Shown one piece after another: positions 21,688-30,812 of a stretch of DNA of 64,000 nt (the first letter of the stretch is position 1; each line of letters starts with the position of its first letter). This stretch comes from Candidatus Nitrosocosmicus oleophilus (GTDB lineage: Archaea; Thermoproteota; Nitrososphaeria; Nitrososphaerales; Nitrososphaeraceae): positions 1,240,001-1,304,000 of the forward strand of contig NZ_CP012850.1 in assembly GCF_000802205.1 (NCBI RefSeq), in the 5' to 3' direction. Made by a program: the position numbers and the translations under genes. Under the pieces are notes generated by a model that saw nothing but the letters and a program-made list of their open reading frames with translations, was not told the DNA's origin and did not search any database.

Positions 21688-22335
21688 TTGGAGGGTGCTA
21701 ATTATTACGAGGTCCTGGAGATATCAAGATATGCCAATCAGCGGGAGATAAAAAGTGCGTTTAGACGACTTGCAAGGAGATACCATCCCGACAGGAATTC
21801 AACAGTATCTGATGATATAATGAAGAATATTAATATCGCATTTGAAATTCTATCCGATCCAGGAAAAAGGCAACAATATGATGAATCTCTTGTTGGAGAG
21901 ATTCAGAGAAAATTGGCCCGTTCTGACCAAAATCGTGAAGGTAACTCATCTTCTAATCAAGATAATTGGGAAGTCTATACTGTTTCAGATGACTTGAACA
22001 GTGAGACTGAAAGCTACCATAATAAAGTCGACACAAATTTTGAAAATAGATTAAATCCTGAAAATGAAGATGCATCGGTAGAAAAAGATAATACTTTCTT
22101 AGAAAGTAGATATCGCATAATTGTCGAGCCATCACTCTGCTTAGCATTCGGTAGTTGTGAAACGCTCGCTCCCAAGGTTTTTGTAGTTGAGAAGAACAGA
22201 CGAATAAATCCAAAAGCAATAGTAATTTCAGAAACAGCCGAAGATTTCGAAACTATACTTGATGCAGCCAAAACTTGTCCTACTAAAGCAATTTTTATCA
22301 TTGATAAGTATACAGGAGAACGTATTTTTCCATAG
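21688..22335 (+). CDS. DnaJ-ferredoxin fusion protein
   Basis: Residues about 4-68 are a J domain with the HPD motif (RRYHPDRN) that stimulates DnaK ATPase. A polar linker (about 75-145) leads to a C-terminal ferredoxin with C-x5-C (CLAFGSC) and a distant Cys-Pro (TCPTKAIF): three Cys, fitting a [3Fe-4S] or incomplete cluster. Such fusions are known in thaumarchaea and in plastids of plants. The start is TTG at 21688, only four residues before the J domain. No dnaK is adjacent. The cluster may make the co-chaperone redox-sensitive (inference). Confidence 0.9.
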   Translation: MEGANYYEVLEISRYANQREIKSAFRRLARRYHPDRNSTVSDDIMKNINIAFEILSDPGKRQQYDESLVGEIQRKLARSDQNREGNSSSNQDNWEVYTVSDDLNSETESYHNKVDTNFENRLNPENEDASVEKDNTFLESRYRIIVEPSLCLAFGSCETLAPKVFVVEKNRRINPKAIVISETAEDFETILDAAKTCPTKAIFIIDKYTGERIFP

Positions 22336-22711
22336 ATTCTAATAGATAAACATCTAGATAATTGAAATGACTATTCTTTTGTCAGCGGTTTTGTAAGGAG
22401 AAATGACAATCTGTTTCAGCAAGTCTAATTTATACAAGAAAATTGATTTCAAACCAAAGAGCAACTACTGGTGGTGATTTGATTTGGTATTTGTTATCCA
22501 TCGGATAATTTGTCTTCGTAGCTCCCATGGAATGTTGTTTTTCTTGCAAGTTTCCTTTAATTTGATTTTGGTAGACCTCCAAGTTAATTAACACCATTAT
22601 ATTCTACTAACAATAATCAATGAGACTTAATTTGTTCTAATTTCTGCTGCGAATAGACGTCATAAAATTATTTATCCTATAAAGTATTATGGTTGTTGAG
22701 GAAAAAGTTTT
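22336..22711. other. 376-bp gap; minus strand holds a coding-like fragment without start
   Basis: On the minus strand, around 22470-22590, one frame reads STKIKLKETCKKNNIPWELR and continues RQIIRWITN before a stop. It has coding-like composition but no ATG, GTG or TTG at its head and is closed by a stop just upstream. It may be a gene remnant. Otherwise the gap should hold the glnA promoter; nothing else is seen. Confidence 0.3.
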
Positions 22712-24184
22712 TTGAATGATGCTACTATGACTGGGAGAATTACCGCTGAATCTGCCGATCGAGACTTTATGCAGATAAGATATACTGATCTTATAGGCAA
22801 GTTTCTCGCAAAATACATTCAAATCGATAAAGAATTGATTCAGGATGTTTTTAGAAAGGGGATAGGGTTGGATGGTTCTTCAGTAAATGGTTTTTCAACT
22901 ATAGATGAGTCTGATATGATGCTGTTTCCTGATAGGAAAACATTAAGGAAAATACCTTTGTCAAGCTATGAAATAATGACTGTTATTGCTGATGTTTATA
23001 ATGGATTTGATCAGGGTAGATCTCGAAAAGATCCACGAAGCGTTTCACAAACTTTAGAGGATCACCTTGCAGTGAGTCAGATTGCATGTCAAATAGGTGC
23101 TGAAGTTGAATGCTTTGTATTTGATCAAATAATATTTGATATGGAAAAGAATAGTCATGCAAGTAATAATATAAACGGTCAGAATCGTGCAAAAGATGTT
23201 TCAATCCTATCTTCAGAACAATATGGAATTGGGAAATATCCTATACGTAAAAAATCTGGGTATGATGTTCCTACTTTTCAAGATTCTTTGATTGAGTTTA
23301 GGTTTGAGGTTGCTAATATATTGAAACAATATTATGATATCAACGTCACAAATATGAATCACGAAGTAGCTAGTAGTGGCCAAATTGAAATCAATTTTAT
23401 GCATGATTACTTGACTCAATCCGCCGACAACGTTCAGATTTATAAAGATGTAGTAAGAAATGTAGCAAAAAAATACAACAAGATCGCAAATTTTATGCCA
23501 AAACCAATTTTTGATCCACTGAACAATGAAAATAGTGATAATGGATCAGGTATGCACGTAAGCATAAGTTTATGGTCAAAATCAACAGGTAAGAATGAGA
23601 ACTTATTCTATGACGAGTCTGATAATTACGCCGAATTGAGCCAAACTGGGCGATACTTCATAGGCGGTATTTTAGATCATGCGAGATCATTATCTGCAAT
23701 AGTGACTCCGACTGTAAATTCTTATAAAAGAATTATACCTGGATTTGAGGCACCGGTTTATATTGCATGGGCTAGGGGGAATAGATCTGCCGTAGTTAGA
23801 CTCCCAGTCAACGAGAAAAAGAGTTCCAACTCAAAAAGAATTGAGTACCGGGCCCCTGATCCTTCCGCAAATCCATATCTTGCTTTCTCTGCCATAGTTG
23901 CAGCAGGATTGGACGGAATAAATAGAAAAATTGAACCAGGGAACCCAATTAGTGAAGACATTTACAAAATGTCCGACTCAAGGAGGAAGGATCTTGGAAT
24001 AGGTGTTCTGCCTGGAAGTTTGGAGGAAGCGTTATCTTCGTTGAAAAGTGATTCAAATTATCTAAACCTTTGTTTTCACCATGATTTAATCAGTACGTAT
24101 ACTGATCTTAAAACTAAGGAAATTGTGGAAATAGGTAACGATGAATCAGTTATAAATCAATTCATGTTTTACTATGATGTCTAA
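22712..24184 (+). CDS. glnA: Glutamine synthetase
   Basis: Type I glutamine synthetase, 490 residues; makes glutamine from glutamate, ammonia and ATP in the cytosol as a dodecamer. Seen: beta-grasp IRYTDLIGKF, GIGLDGSSVNGF, metal ligand Glu in AEVECFVF, EVASSGQIEINF, the NGSGMHVSISLW loop, PGFEAPVYIAWARGNRSA with catalytic Arg, and YRAPDPSANPYLAF. No adenylylation-site Tyr region was found, so control is more likely by feedback or a PII protein (one lies at 39422). The first in-frame start is TTG 22712; an out-of-frame ATG mini-ORF at 22689 ends across it. Confidence 0.95.
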   Translation: MNDATMTGRITAESADRDFMQIRYTDLIGKFLAKYIQIDKELIQDVFRKGIGLDGSSVNGFSTIDESDMMLFPDRKTLRKIPLSSYEIMTVIADVYNGFDQGRSRKDPRSVSQTLEDHLAVSQIACQIGAEVECFVFDQIIFDMEKNSHASNNINGQNRAKDVSILSSEQYGIGKYPIRKKSGYDVPTFQDSLIEFRFEVANILKQYYDINVTNMNHEVASSGQIEINFMHDYLTQSADNVQIYKDVVRNVAKKYNKIANFMPKPIFDPLNNENSDNGSGMHVSISLWSKSTGKNENLFYDESDNYAELSQTGRYFIGGILDHARSLSAIVTPTVNSYKRIIPGFEAPVYIAWARGNRSAVVRLPVNEKKSSNSKRIEYRAPDPSANPYLAFSAIVAAGLDGINRKIEPGNPISEDIYKMSDSRRKDLGIGVLPGSLEEALSSLKSDSNYLNLCFHHDLISTYTDLKTKEIVEIGNDESVINQFMFYYDV

Positions 24185-24320
24185 GAATATTATTTCTTAA
24201 TCAATTTCTTTCTCATCTTTACTATTTTTGCTATCCATGGAATTGAACACTATTTCATTTATATCTCTACTTAGGGTGAGTGGTAAACTCTAGTACTTCT
24301 TGTATTTAATGTCGATGCGT

Positions 24321-24539
24321 TCACCTTCTCTGTTCTTTTCTCAATAGGGATAAATCCTCAGTATTGTTGGGGTTCATATATACTTCTCCTCTAGTGGCTT
24401 CTTTGATACCGATAATAGGTTCATCACATTCCGGACATATTTGAAAATAGACAAAAATACTAGCATTTCTTTTATTTTTTCCAACCAGCGTATTACGCAT
24501 GTTAGAATGAAATTGGCTCTGGCATGTGGGACATTCCAT
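24321..24539 (-). CDS. Zinc-ribbon protein, 72 residues
   Basis: Two Cys pairs, CPTCQSQF at the N-terminus and CPECDEPI about 30 residues later, form a rubredoxin-like zinc ribbon. The rest is polar. Probably a nucleic-acid or protein adaptor; convergent with glnA but not obviously linked to it. Confidence 0.65.
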   Translation of the reverse strand: MECPTCQSQFHSNMRNTLVGKNKRNASIFVYFQICPECDEPIIGIKEATRGEVYMNPNNTEDLSLLRKEQRR

Positions 24540-25046
24540 ACTAATATTTTAATTTGGATCTTATATGTACTTTAACATACGTAGGAAATAACTTAACAGT
24601 TGATCAAATGGTGATTCTATTAAAAATATTTCGAACTGGATTCTTTGCTTTTTTCCCTAATACAACCTATCTTCTGAACTTCGTCTGTACACCCTATTAT
24701 AATATCAGAATTGAATGATATATTCCTGCATAAATAGGAATACAAGAAGTTATCCGCATAATTGGTTATTCGCTTTCATTCTGTAGAAAATTTATATATA
24801 TGACATGACTGGGTGGATGATGATCAAGGGTTTGAGACTAAAATTAGTGAACCTGACGAATACGCTATACTTGGAATTTCAGAATGTAAGAAATGATTAA
24901 TAAGATAAATTGACTGTGTTCTCTCTTAAAACAATTTTAGTTACCAAATTTTGTCTTACTTTTGAATCTCGGATTGAAAATTTTCCGGTTTTGATCAATT
25001 GTTGATCCGAACAGTAATAATATGTCAATCCATGGTCTACTAATGT
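24540..25046. other. 507-bp gap
   Basis: No convincing gene. A 28-codon GTG frame near 24812-24898 (containing SEPDEYAILGISECKK) has coding-like composition but is too short to support. An AT-rich stretch (TTTATATATATGACATG) near 24790 may be a promoter. Confidence 0.3.
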
Positions 25047-26330
25047 ATGTCTTCACTAAAGCAAGTATTTTCTCTTCCTGTCGCCTCAATAATACTTGCT
25101 AGGACCATATACGCCGTAAATTGGTTTAATATTTCTTCTATTTTTTATCTCATTTTAGATGATTTTAGACAGGATGTTTCAATGCTGGGATTGGTAACTT
25201 CTGGATTTCTAATAGGGATTGGCCTTTTTCAGATTCCAGCTGGAATACTGTCGGCAAAATACGATGCAAAATTTATGATATTTTTTGGAACAATGTTGTT
25301 GTCTATATCTTCACTTCTTTCAGGGTTGAGTTCAGAGCTATATCAAATAGTAATTCTAAGATTTCTGGTAGGAGTAGGGATGGCATTTTTCTTTGGTCCT
25401 AGTGTCATTCTGATTTCAAAATATTTGGGGAAAGGATCAAGTGGGCTAGGTGTAGGGATTTTAAATTCCGCTCATTCGTTGGGTGGAATTATTGGAATAT
25501 TCGGCTGGATCATCATTGCGGAGGCTCTTGGTTGGAGAACAAGTCTAGTAATAAGTGGAACTTTGGGAATACTCAGTGGATTGTTCTTGCTATATGCTCT
25601 ACAGATAAAATATTATGACCGTACCAGTAATTTATCTAGCCATTCTTTTAAGGAAAAAGTTTTCATTTTTTTTAGATTCTTTAACCTGAACAGAGAAAAC
25701 CGCGATCAAAAGGCTAAATTCACGATTAATTTTGATGACCTCAAATCTATCATGTTGAATAAACATATGATTTATGTGGGATTATCATTGCTTGGATTTC
25801 AAATTGCTTGGAATTTAGTCTCTACTTTCATCATTCTGTTTCTTAAAGTCGAACTTGATATTGCATCTTCAATTGCGGGTCTGATTGGGGGGTCAACGAT
25901 GATTGTGAATGTTATTTTTGCTCCTTTTATTGGTAGAATTTATGATAAATTAACTCGAAAAAATAATTTCAATAATGATATATTATTGTTGCTCATATGT
26001 GGTATAGTTATTTCAGCAAATATAATTTGTCTTTCATTGCTTAATATTTATCTTTTGATACCTTCGATATTAATAATTGGAATTTTTATATCAGGAGGAT
26101 TTGTAATTCCATATGCATTGGCAAGGAGAATAGCCTTGGAGAAACTTGGTTTACCTAAATATGAAATTCTAGCTGTTAGTTTTGTTAATGGGTTATCTTT
26201 ACTTGGGGCTTTTTGGGTTCCCTTTGTATTCTCTATAGTGGTAAAATCATTTGGTTATTCTTTGGCATGGTTATTTGGCGGAACATTGGTTTTAGTATTC
26301 ATAATTCCCATCATAAAACTCCGCAGCTAA
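25047..26330 (+). CDS. MFS transporter, 12 membrane segments
   Basis: 427 residues with about twelve hydrophobic segments in two halves joined by a basic loop (FNLNRENRDQKAKF, about 215-235). Loop 2-3 carries GILSAKYDAKFM, the degenerate MFS motif A (GxLxDrxGrr). Substrate cannot be told; the sequence resembles nitrate/sugar-phosphate-like carriers of thaumarchaea only in general form. A terminator hairpin follows the stop by about 20 bp. Confidence 0.88.
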   Translation: MSSLKQVFSLPVASIILARTIYAVNWFNISSIFYLILDDFRQDVSMLGLVTSGFLIGIGLFQIPAGILSAKYDAKFMIFFGTMLLSISSLLSGLSSELYQIVILRFLVGVGMAFFFGPSVILISKYLGKGSSGLGVGILNSAHSLGGIIGIFGWIIIAEALGWRTSLVISGTLGILSGLFLLYALQIKYYDRTSNLSSHSFKEKVFIFFRFFNLNRENRDQKAKFTINFDDLKSIMLNKHMIYVGLSLLGFQIAWNLVSTFIILFLKVELDIASSIAGLIGGSTMIVNVIFAPFIGRIYDKLTRKNNFNNDILLLLICGIVISANIICLSLLNIYLLIPSILIIGIFISGGFVIPYALARRIALEKLGLPKYEILAVSFVNGLSLLGAFWVPFVFSIVVKSFGYSLAWLFGGTLVLVFIIPIIKLRS

Positions 26331-26348
26331 ATTCATGATCATTGGAGT

Positions 26349-26381
26349 TTCGAGTTGTTTCTCTCAAACTCGAATTTTTTT
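26349..26381 (+). terminator. Hairpin plus T7 run after the MFS gene
   Basis: TTCGAGTTG pairs with CAAACTCGAA (one bulge) around a 7-nt loop and is followed by seven T residues, 19 bp after the MFS stop. This is a convincing intrinsic-type terminator. Confidence 0.7.
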
Positions 26382-26481
26382 ATGATAATAGGTGAGAGTT
26401 TTTATTGACTATTATCAATTATAAATCTAGAAACATTCTATCCTTAAATCACGCTTTAAACAATTTTGGATCTTCCAGTCC

Positions 26482-26874
26482 TCAAGTAATATCTGTGATA
26501 AGTTTTCCAGGTCTTGATGAGTTATCTAGAATTGTTGGAATATCTTTGTTTAGAAATATTCTATATCCTGACTTATCGATCATAGAATTCATGTTAGAAG
26601 TATTTTGGAGCGCTTTTTTTTCTATATAAGCAAAATCCTTCTCACAGTTAATATTTAGCTCGCTATTTTCTTCAAAATATTTATTCCTGACAAAATTCAA
26701 AACATCATTCCATGTATATGCCTTTATTCTTTCTATTGGTTCTCTAGACTCAGTAACGATTGTCTCGTCGTTGTATTCAAAAACTTCAAAGTAGTCAATC
26801 GACTTTTTACACTCTCCACAATAAGTCTTCTTACTAATTTGTCTACATTTTTCACATTGTAATATTATAGCCAT
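26482..26874 (-). CDS. Zinc-ribbon protein, 130 residues
   Basis: N-terminal zinc ribbon CEKCRQIS ... YCGECKKS (residues 7-24), then an acidic domain with a TWNDVLNFVRNKYFEEN segment. No family recognised. Probably cytosolic; single gene. Confidence 0.65.
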   Translation of the reverse strand: MAIILQCEKCRQISKKTYCGECKKSIDYFEVFEYNDETIVTESREPIERIKAYTWNDVLNFVRNKYFEENSELNINCEKDFAYIEKKALQNTSNMNSMIDKSGYRIFLNKDIPTILDNSSRPGKLITDIT

Positions 26875-27083
26875 ATTAGAATATTATCAGATCTTGAGTA
26901 TATTTATTAAATACCTACGGATGCGCTATCAGCGGTCACAATACAAGGCAAGTCTTATTTTTACATTGCAAACTATAATTTCTAATCTCTATTATCCGTA
27001 CTTCTGGTTGTAAAATAAAGCCGAAAGGACTGGCGAATATCTCATGGGTATAAAAGTGCCTTATTCCATGTTCTATATTCATG

Positions 27084-28295
27084 TTAGGATGTACCGAAAT
27101 AATCGGATATTCTGCTATGACTCTTTCTTGCTTTAATTATACTGCTATTTCCAATCCATTCATTTTTTGATATGGTTAAGTTATTACAAGCGAAAGATAG
27201 CGCCATGTCCAGTGTTTCAAATTTGTTGTAGTTCATTCTCAAAGCCTCTCTTATTCCCTCTCTTATCTGCCAGACTCCGACAGGGAGATTGTATTCTGGA
27301 TGTATTTCTCTAAGGACTATTACTGATGCATTTCTTTTTTGATAATGTAGGAATTCAATGACAGCTAACCTCGCAGCAAAATAAGATCCCCCTATTTTTG
27401 GATAGTTCTTCAGACCACTTGGATCCTCGGTATCTGTTTCTATCTTCGCATCTCCTTTATTATCTATCCATGCTTCATGCATTTCAAAACTCCATAATTC
27501 ATCTGGAATCAGGACTATGGAATAATAATTCCCAAAATGAACGTACTTGTAGATCCTAATCTGATCGAGTGACTGAAAGGTTTCAGTTTTTTTTATTAAG
27601 TTTAATGAAATTGTTTGATCAATTGCAGAGATGCTCCATTTGGTCGGTACGAGTTTTCTGTTTTTTTTAATTCCAATCATTCCTAAACTTAGGATTTTAC
27701 TAATTCTACTTATCTCAATTCCTTCTTCGTATAAATAGTTGATTGCTTCCTTTGCTCTAAAATCAAAATCATAAAATGCCTTTTCAATTTTCTTGTCACT
27801 AGAAATATCTGACGGTAGCTTTATACTCTCTAATTCTGATGCCAGCCCGAATTGGACCGTGTCAGAATCCGATGTCGCCCTTGATGAGATTTCTTCTAAA
27901 TTCAATTTGGGTTTTCTCTCAAATGCAACTTCTATTTCAGTAGATCTAGTTGCCATAGTTAATTCCTGAAGGGATTGCATATAACGATCAGCATTCAAAT
28001 TTGTTTTTACATGCATTGAATGTGTGCCCCTAATTAGAGATAGCTTGTATCTTACTATTTCTTCAATGGACTTTCCTGCCCATTTTTCGGGACGATCCAG
28101 TATTGATGAATCGGTTTGCAATGGTGAAAATAGGGGTCCTACTTTTACTTTTGGATATGAGTAGCTACTAACGAATACGGAGGGTGGAGATTCACCTGAG
28201 ATTTTTTCTGAAAGGTTATCAAAATTCGATCCTAAGATCTGTTTCCAACCTTCTGTTATGTGTTTTTTTATCTCCTCGGTGTTCCTTCCATACAT
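27084..28295 (-). CDS. nreA: Archaeal DNA-repair protein NreA with C-terminal PIP-like motif
   Basis: 403 residues matching the archaeal Nre family (N- and C-terminal Nre domains). Seen: PPSVFVSSYSYPKVKVGPL, RPEKWAGKSIEEIVRYK, SLIRGTHSMHV, and in the C-terminal domain SYFAARLAVIEFL and PVGVWQIREGIREAL. Nre proteins act in mitomycin-C damage repair and bind the PCNA clamp. The last residues, SRISDYFGTS, fit a clamp-binding box ending Ile-x-x-Tyr-Phe although the leading Gln is absent. The usual N-terminal zinc finger is not seen. It lies next to PolX on the same strand, 132 bp away, which suits a repair neighbourhood. Confidence 0.88.
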   Translation of the reverse strand: MYGRNTEEIKKHITEGWKQILGSNFDNLSEKISGESPPSVFVSSYSYPKVKVGPLFSPLQTDSSILDRPEKWAGKSIEEIVRYKLSLIRGTHSMHVKTNLNADRYMQSLQELTMATRSTEIEVAFERKPKLNLEEISSRATSDSDTVQFGLASELESIKLPSDISSDKKIEKAFYDFDFRAKEAINYLYEEGIEISRISKILSLGMIGIKKNRKLVPTKWSISAIDQTISLNLIKKTETFQSLDQIRIYKYVHFGNYYSIVLIPDELWSFEMHEAWIDNKGDAKIETDTEDPSGLKNYPKIGGSYFAARLAVIEFLHYQKRNASVIVLREIHPEYNLPVGVWQIREGIREALRMNYNKFETLDMALSFACNNLTISKNEWIGNSSIIKARKSHSRISDYFGTS

Positions 28296-28427
28296 TCCAG
28301 ATTGAATCTATTTGTTAATGATCTTATTTGAATTTACATCCTACAATGATGGAACTAGAATTGATAGATCGGGAAATTTGTTTAGAATTACGAAAAGTCT
28401 ATCTTGATGTAATTTGAGAGTAATTTA

Positions 28428-30317
28428 TTATTTCAATTTTTTGAGCAATTCTGACACAGGCAATGTATTCAGGATATCATTTCTTCCTGCCCATCCTCTT
28501 CTTGCTTGTCCTATTCCAAATTCCAAAAATGCATAATGCAGGGGGTGATGAGCATCTGAATCAACGACTAATTTAACATCATTCTGTATTGCCATTCTTA
28601 TGTATTCATCACGTAAATCTAACCTGTTATAGTGCGAATCAATTTCCAGAATTGTGTTAGTTTCTTTTGCAATTGTCATTAATTTCGGAATATCCACGGG
28701 ATAACCATCTCTTTTATTAATTATTCTACCTGTTGGATGAAAGACGATATCTACACTTGGATTTTGGGCCGCTTTAATTAACCTATTTGTTTGTACATCT
28801 ATTGGTTGAGAAAAATTAGTGTGAATTGCAGCACCTACTATGTCTAATTTATCCAAAATGTTGTTGGGAATATCTAATGAACCGTCGCTAAGGATATTTA
28901 CTTCTGCTGAAGAAAGTATTCTAAAGTCACCCAAATTCCTGTCACCTTTTATTCTCTTCTTTTCATTATTGCTTGTTTTTCTATTCACCTGTTTTTCTTC
29001 ATCATGTTTATTTAGATCCACAAAGAAAGTACCGCTCTTTATTGAATCATTAAATTCTTGAATCTTATGTGCTTGGTCGAGTAACTGTTGCTCATCTAAT
29101 CCTCTAGCAATTCTTAGGCTTTTTGTGTGATCAGTGATGGCGATATAATCAAGATCAAAATTAGTCCTTGCAAAATAAGCCATTTCTTCTATTGACATTT
29201 TCCCGTCCGTACTGTTTGAATGTACTTGCAAGTCTCCTTTTATATCGCCATACTTTAGCAATCCTTTCATTTTTTCCTGCCATTCTTTTGACCCTTTCTT
29301 TGCAATCTCTATTTCTCCTCTATTTTCCCTCAATTCTGGAGGGATCCATTCCAACCCTAATTTATTGTACAACTGTTCTTCTGATTCACCTGATATTTTT
29401 TGATTGGATTTATTATCAAATAATCCCCATTCATTTAAGCGAAGTGCATTGGACTGTGCTAATCTTCGCAATGCTATTCCGTGTTCCTTACTTCCAGTAA
29501 AATATTGTAATGCTGCTCCATAACTTTCTTTAGGAACGACCAGTAAATCGGAATCTAATCCATTATTAAGTTTAATGAATGCTTTGGTATCACCTTTGCT
29601 TAAAATTTCTTTAACTTCGGGCATATTTACGAAAGAGTTAATTACTTTATCTGGATTGTCTGAAACTACCAAAAAATCAATATCACCTATGGTTTCCCTC
29701 ATTCTTCTAAAGGATCCTACTGCTGTTACAATTGAAACGTTTTCCAAATTTGTTAAGTATTTTTCAATTTGCTTTACCAATGGATAAATATCTCCAAGTA
29801 GATGCCTTTTTTTGCCTATGTTGTGTAATTCAATTCTCTTTAGTATTCTTTCTTCTTTTTTTTTAGAAATTCCTGAGATCCCGTTTAACTTTCCTTCTCT
29901 AGCAGCTTTTTCTAAATCACTGAGACTTCTCACGGGTAACTTGTCGATTATTACTCTCAAAGTTTTGGGACCAATTCCTTCTAAGCCTACAAAATCGTCT
30001 ACCTTTATGGGGTATTTCGATTTTAATATTTCGTAATATTCGATCTTGCCTGTTTTAATATATTCTTCTATTTTTGAGGATATTGCTTTACCAATGGAGG
30101 GAATTTGTAATAATCCATTAATTCCTCTTTCCTCATAAAGGGATGTAATACTTAGCGGAAGGTTATCAATTTGATCAGCTGCTTTAATATATGCTCTATT
30201 TTTGAAATTTAGATTAGTCTTATTGTTATCAATATCATTATCCAACTCCAGGAGAAATGAAATCTTACGAAGTATATCAGAAATCTCAACGTTTGCAAGT
30301 TTCACATTATAACTCAT
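28428..30317 (-). CDS. polX: Family X DNA polymerase with PHP domain
   Basis: 629 residues from ATG 30317 (a TTG at 30401 would add 28 residues unrelated to the family). Order: 8-kDa helix-hairpin-helix region about 1-100 (SIGKAISSKIEEY, LEGIGPKTLRVI), polymerase nucleotidyltransferase with GSFRRMRETIGDIDFLVV (metal Asp pair) and SDLLVVPKES, then a C-terminal PHP phosphoesterase with QVHSNSTDGK, AITDHTKS, and VVDSDAHHP. Such enzymes fill short gaps in base-excision repair, and the PHP domain gives nuclease or 3'-cleaning activity. A charged insertion (DEEKQVNRKTSNNEKKRIK) sits inside the PHP domain. Confidence 0.93.
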   Translation of the reverse strand: MSYNVKLANVEISDILRKISFLLELDNDIDNNKTNLNFKNRAYIKAADQIDNLPLSITSLYEERGINGLLQIPSIGKAISSKIEEYIKTGKIEYYEILKSKYPIKVDDFVGLEGIGPKTLRVIIDKLPVRSLSDLEKAAREGKLNGISGISKKKEERILKRIELHNIGKKRHLLGDIYPLVKQIEKYLTNLENVSIVTAVGSFRRMRETIGDIDFLVVSDNPDKVINSFVNMPEVKEILSKGDTKAFIKLNNGLDSDLLVVPKESYGAALQYFTGSKEHGIALRRLAQSNALRLNEWGLFDNKSNQKISGESEEQLYNKLGLEWIPPELRENRGEIEIAKKGSKEWQEKMKGLLKYGDIKGDLQVHSNSTDGKMSIEEMAYFARTNFDLDYIAITDHTKSLRIARGLDEQQLLDQAHKIQEFNDSIKSGTFFVDLNKHDEEKQVNRKTSNNEKKRIKGDRNLGDFRILSSAEVNILSDGSLDIPNNILDKLDIVGAAIHTNFSQPIDVQTNRLIKAAQNPSVDIVFHPTGRIINKRDGYPVDIPKLMTIAKETNTILEIDSHYNRLDLRDEYIRMAIQNDVKLVVDSDAHHPLHYAFLEFGIGQARRGWAGRNDILNTLPVSELLKKLK

Positions 30318-30607
30318 TCTCTGGTATTCATTAATTTTCTCATCGTTTTGTTTTGGTAATTGGGTGTTCTTAGAAGTCGGTGAAACAATAAGAACCAGCA
30401 AACCTCATTCATTCATTCATTTGACGGTCCTAAATTTTTTACTCCAATACAATTTGATCAAAATATTGTATCACTAGGTGACAATAATTGTAAGTTTTAT
30501 AAATCTTGTTAGAATATATGTAGAATATGTACAAATAGACAAAGAAATATTGAAAGTTTATTACAAAATATATATATTTAGCTGGATTTCTTAAAAAAGA
30601 ATTAACT

Positions 30608-30772
30608 ATGTTAGTCGAATCTTTGACCATTGGGATAATCATAGGGATTTGTGGACTTGTGACTTGGTTAGTGAAGAATAAATTTCAACCAGAAATTGAA
30701 CGTGATATACAAGAACGTGAGCAAAAGACCTTAAAATATGCTCGAGAAATAAGAAAAAATCCGTTGAAGTAA
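30608..30772 (+). CDS. Small single-span membrane protein, 54 residues
   Basis: ATG 30608 to TAA 30772. A hydrophobic N-terminal span (LTIGIIIGICGLVTWLV) is followed by a charged cytosolic tail (RDIQERE, YAREIRKN). An AT-rich stretch (ATATATATTTAGCTGG) about 30 bp upstream fits a TATA region. The tail's regular charge pattern and clean frame make it likely real, although no family is recognised. Confidence 0.55.
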   Translation: MLVESLTIGIIIGICGLVTWLVKNKFQPEIERDIQEREQKTLKYAREIRKNPLK

Positions 30773-30812
30773 TATTATTTTATTTTAATAGCATATTCAG
30801 GATTACTGAATA

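Noticed and set aside
30439-30642. Minus-strand frame of 67 codons, Tyr/Ile/Phe-rich
   Set aside because: Composition reflects AT-rich DNA; it is antisense to the more credible 54-residue membrane protein and the PolX promoter.
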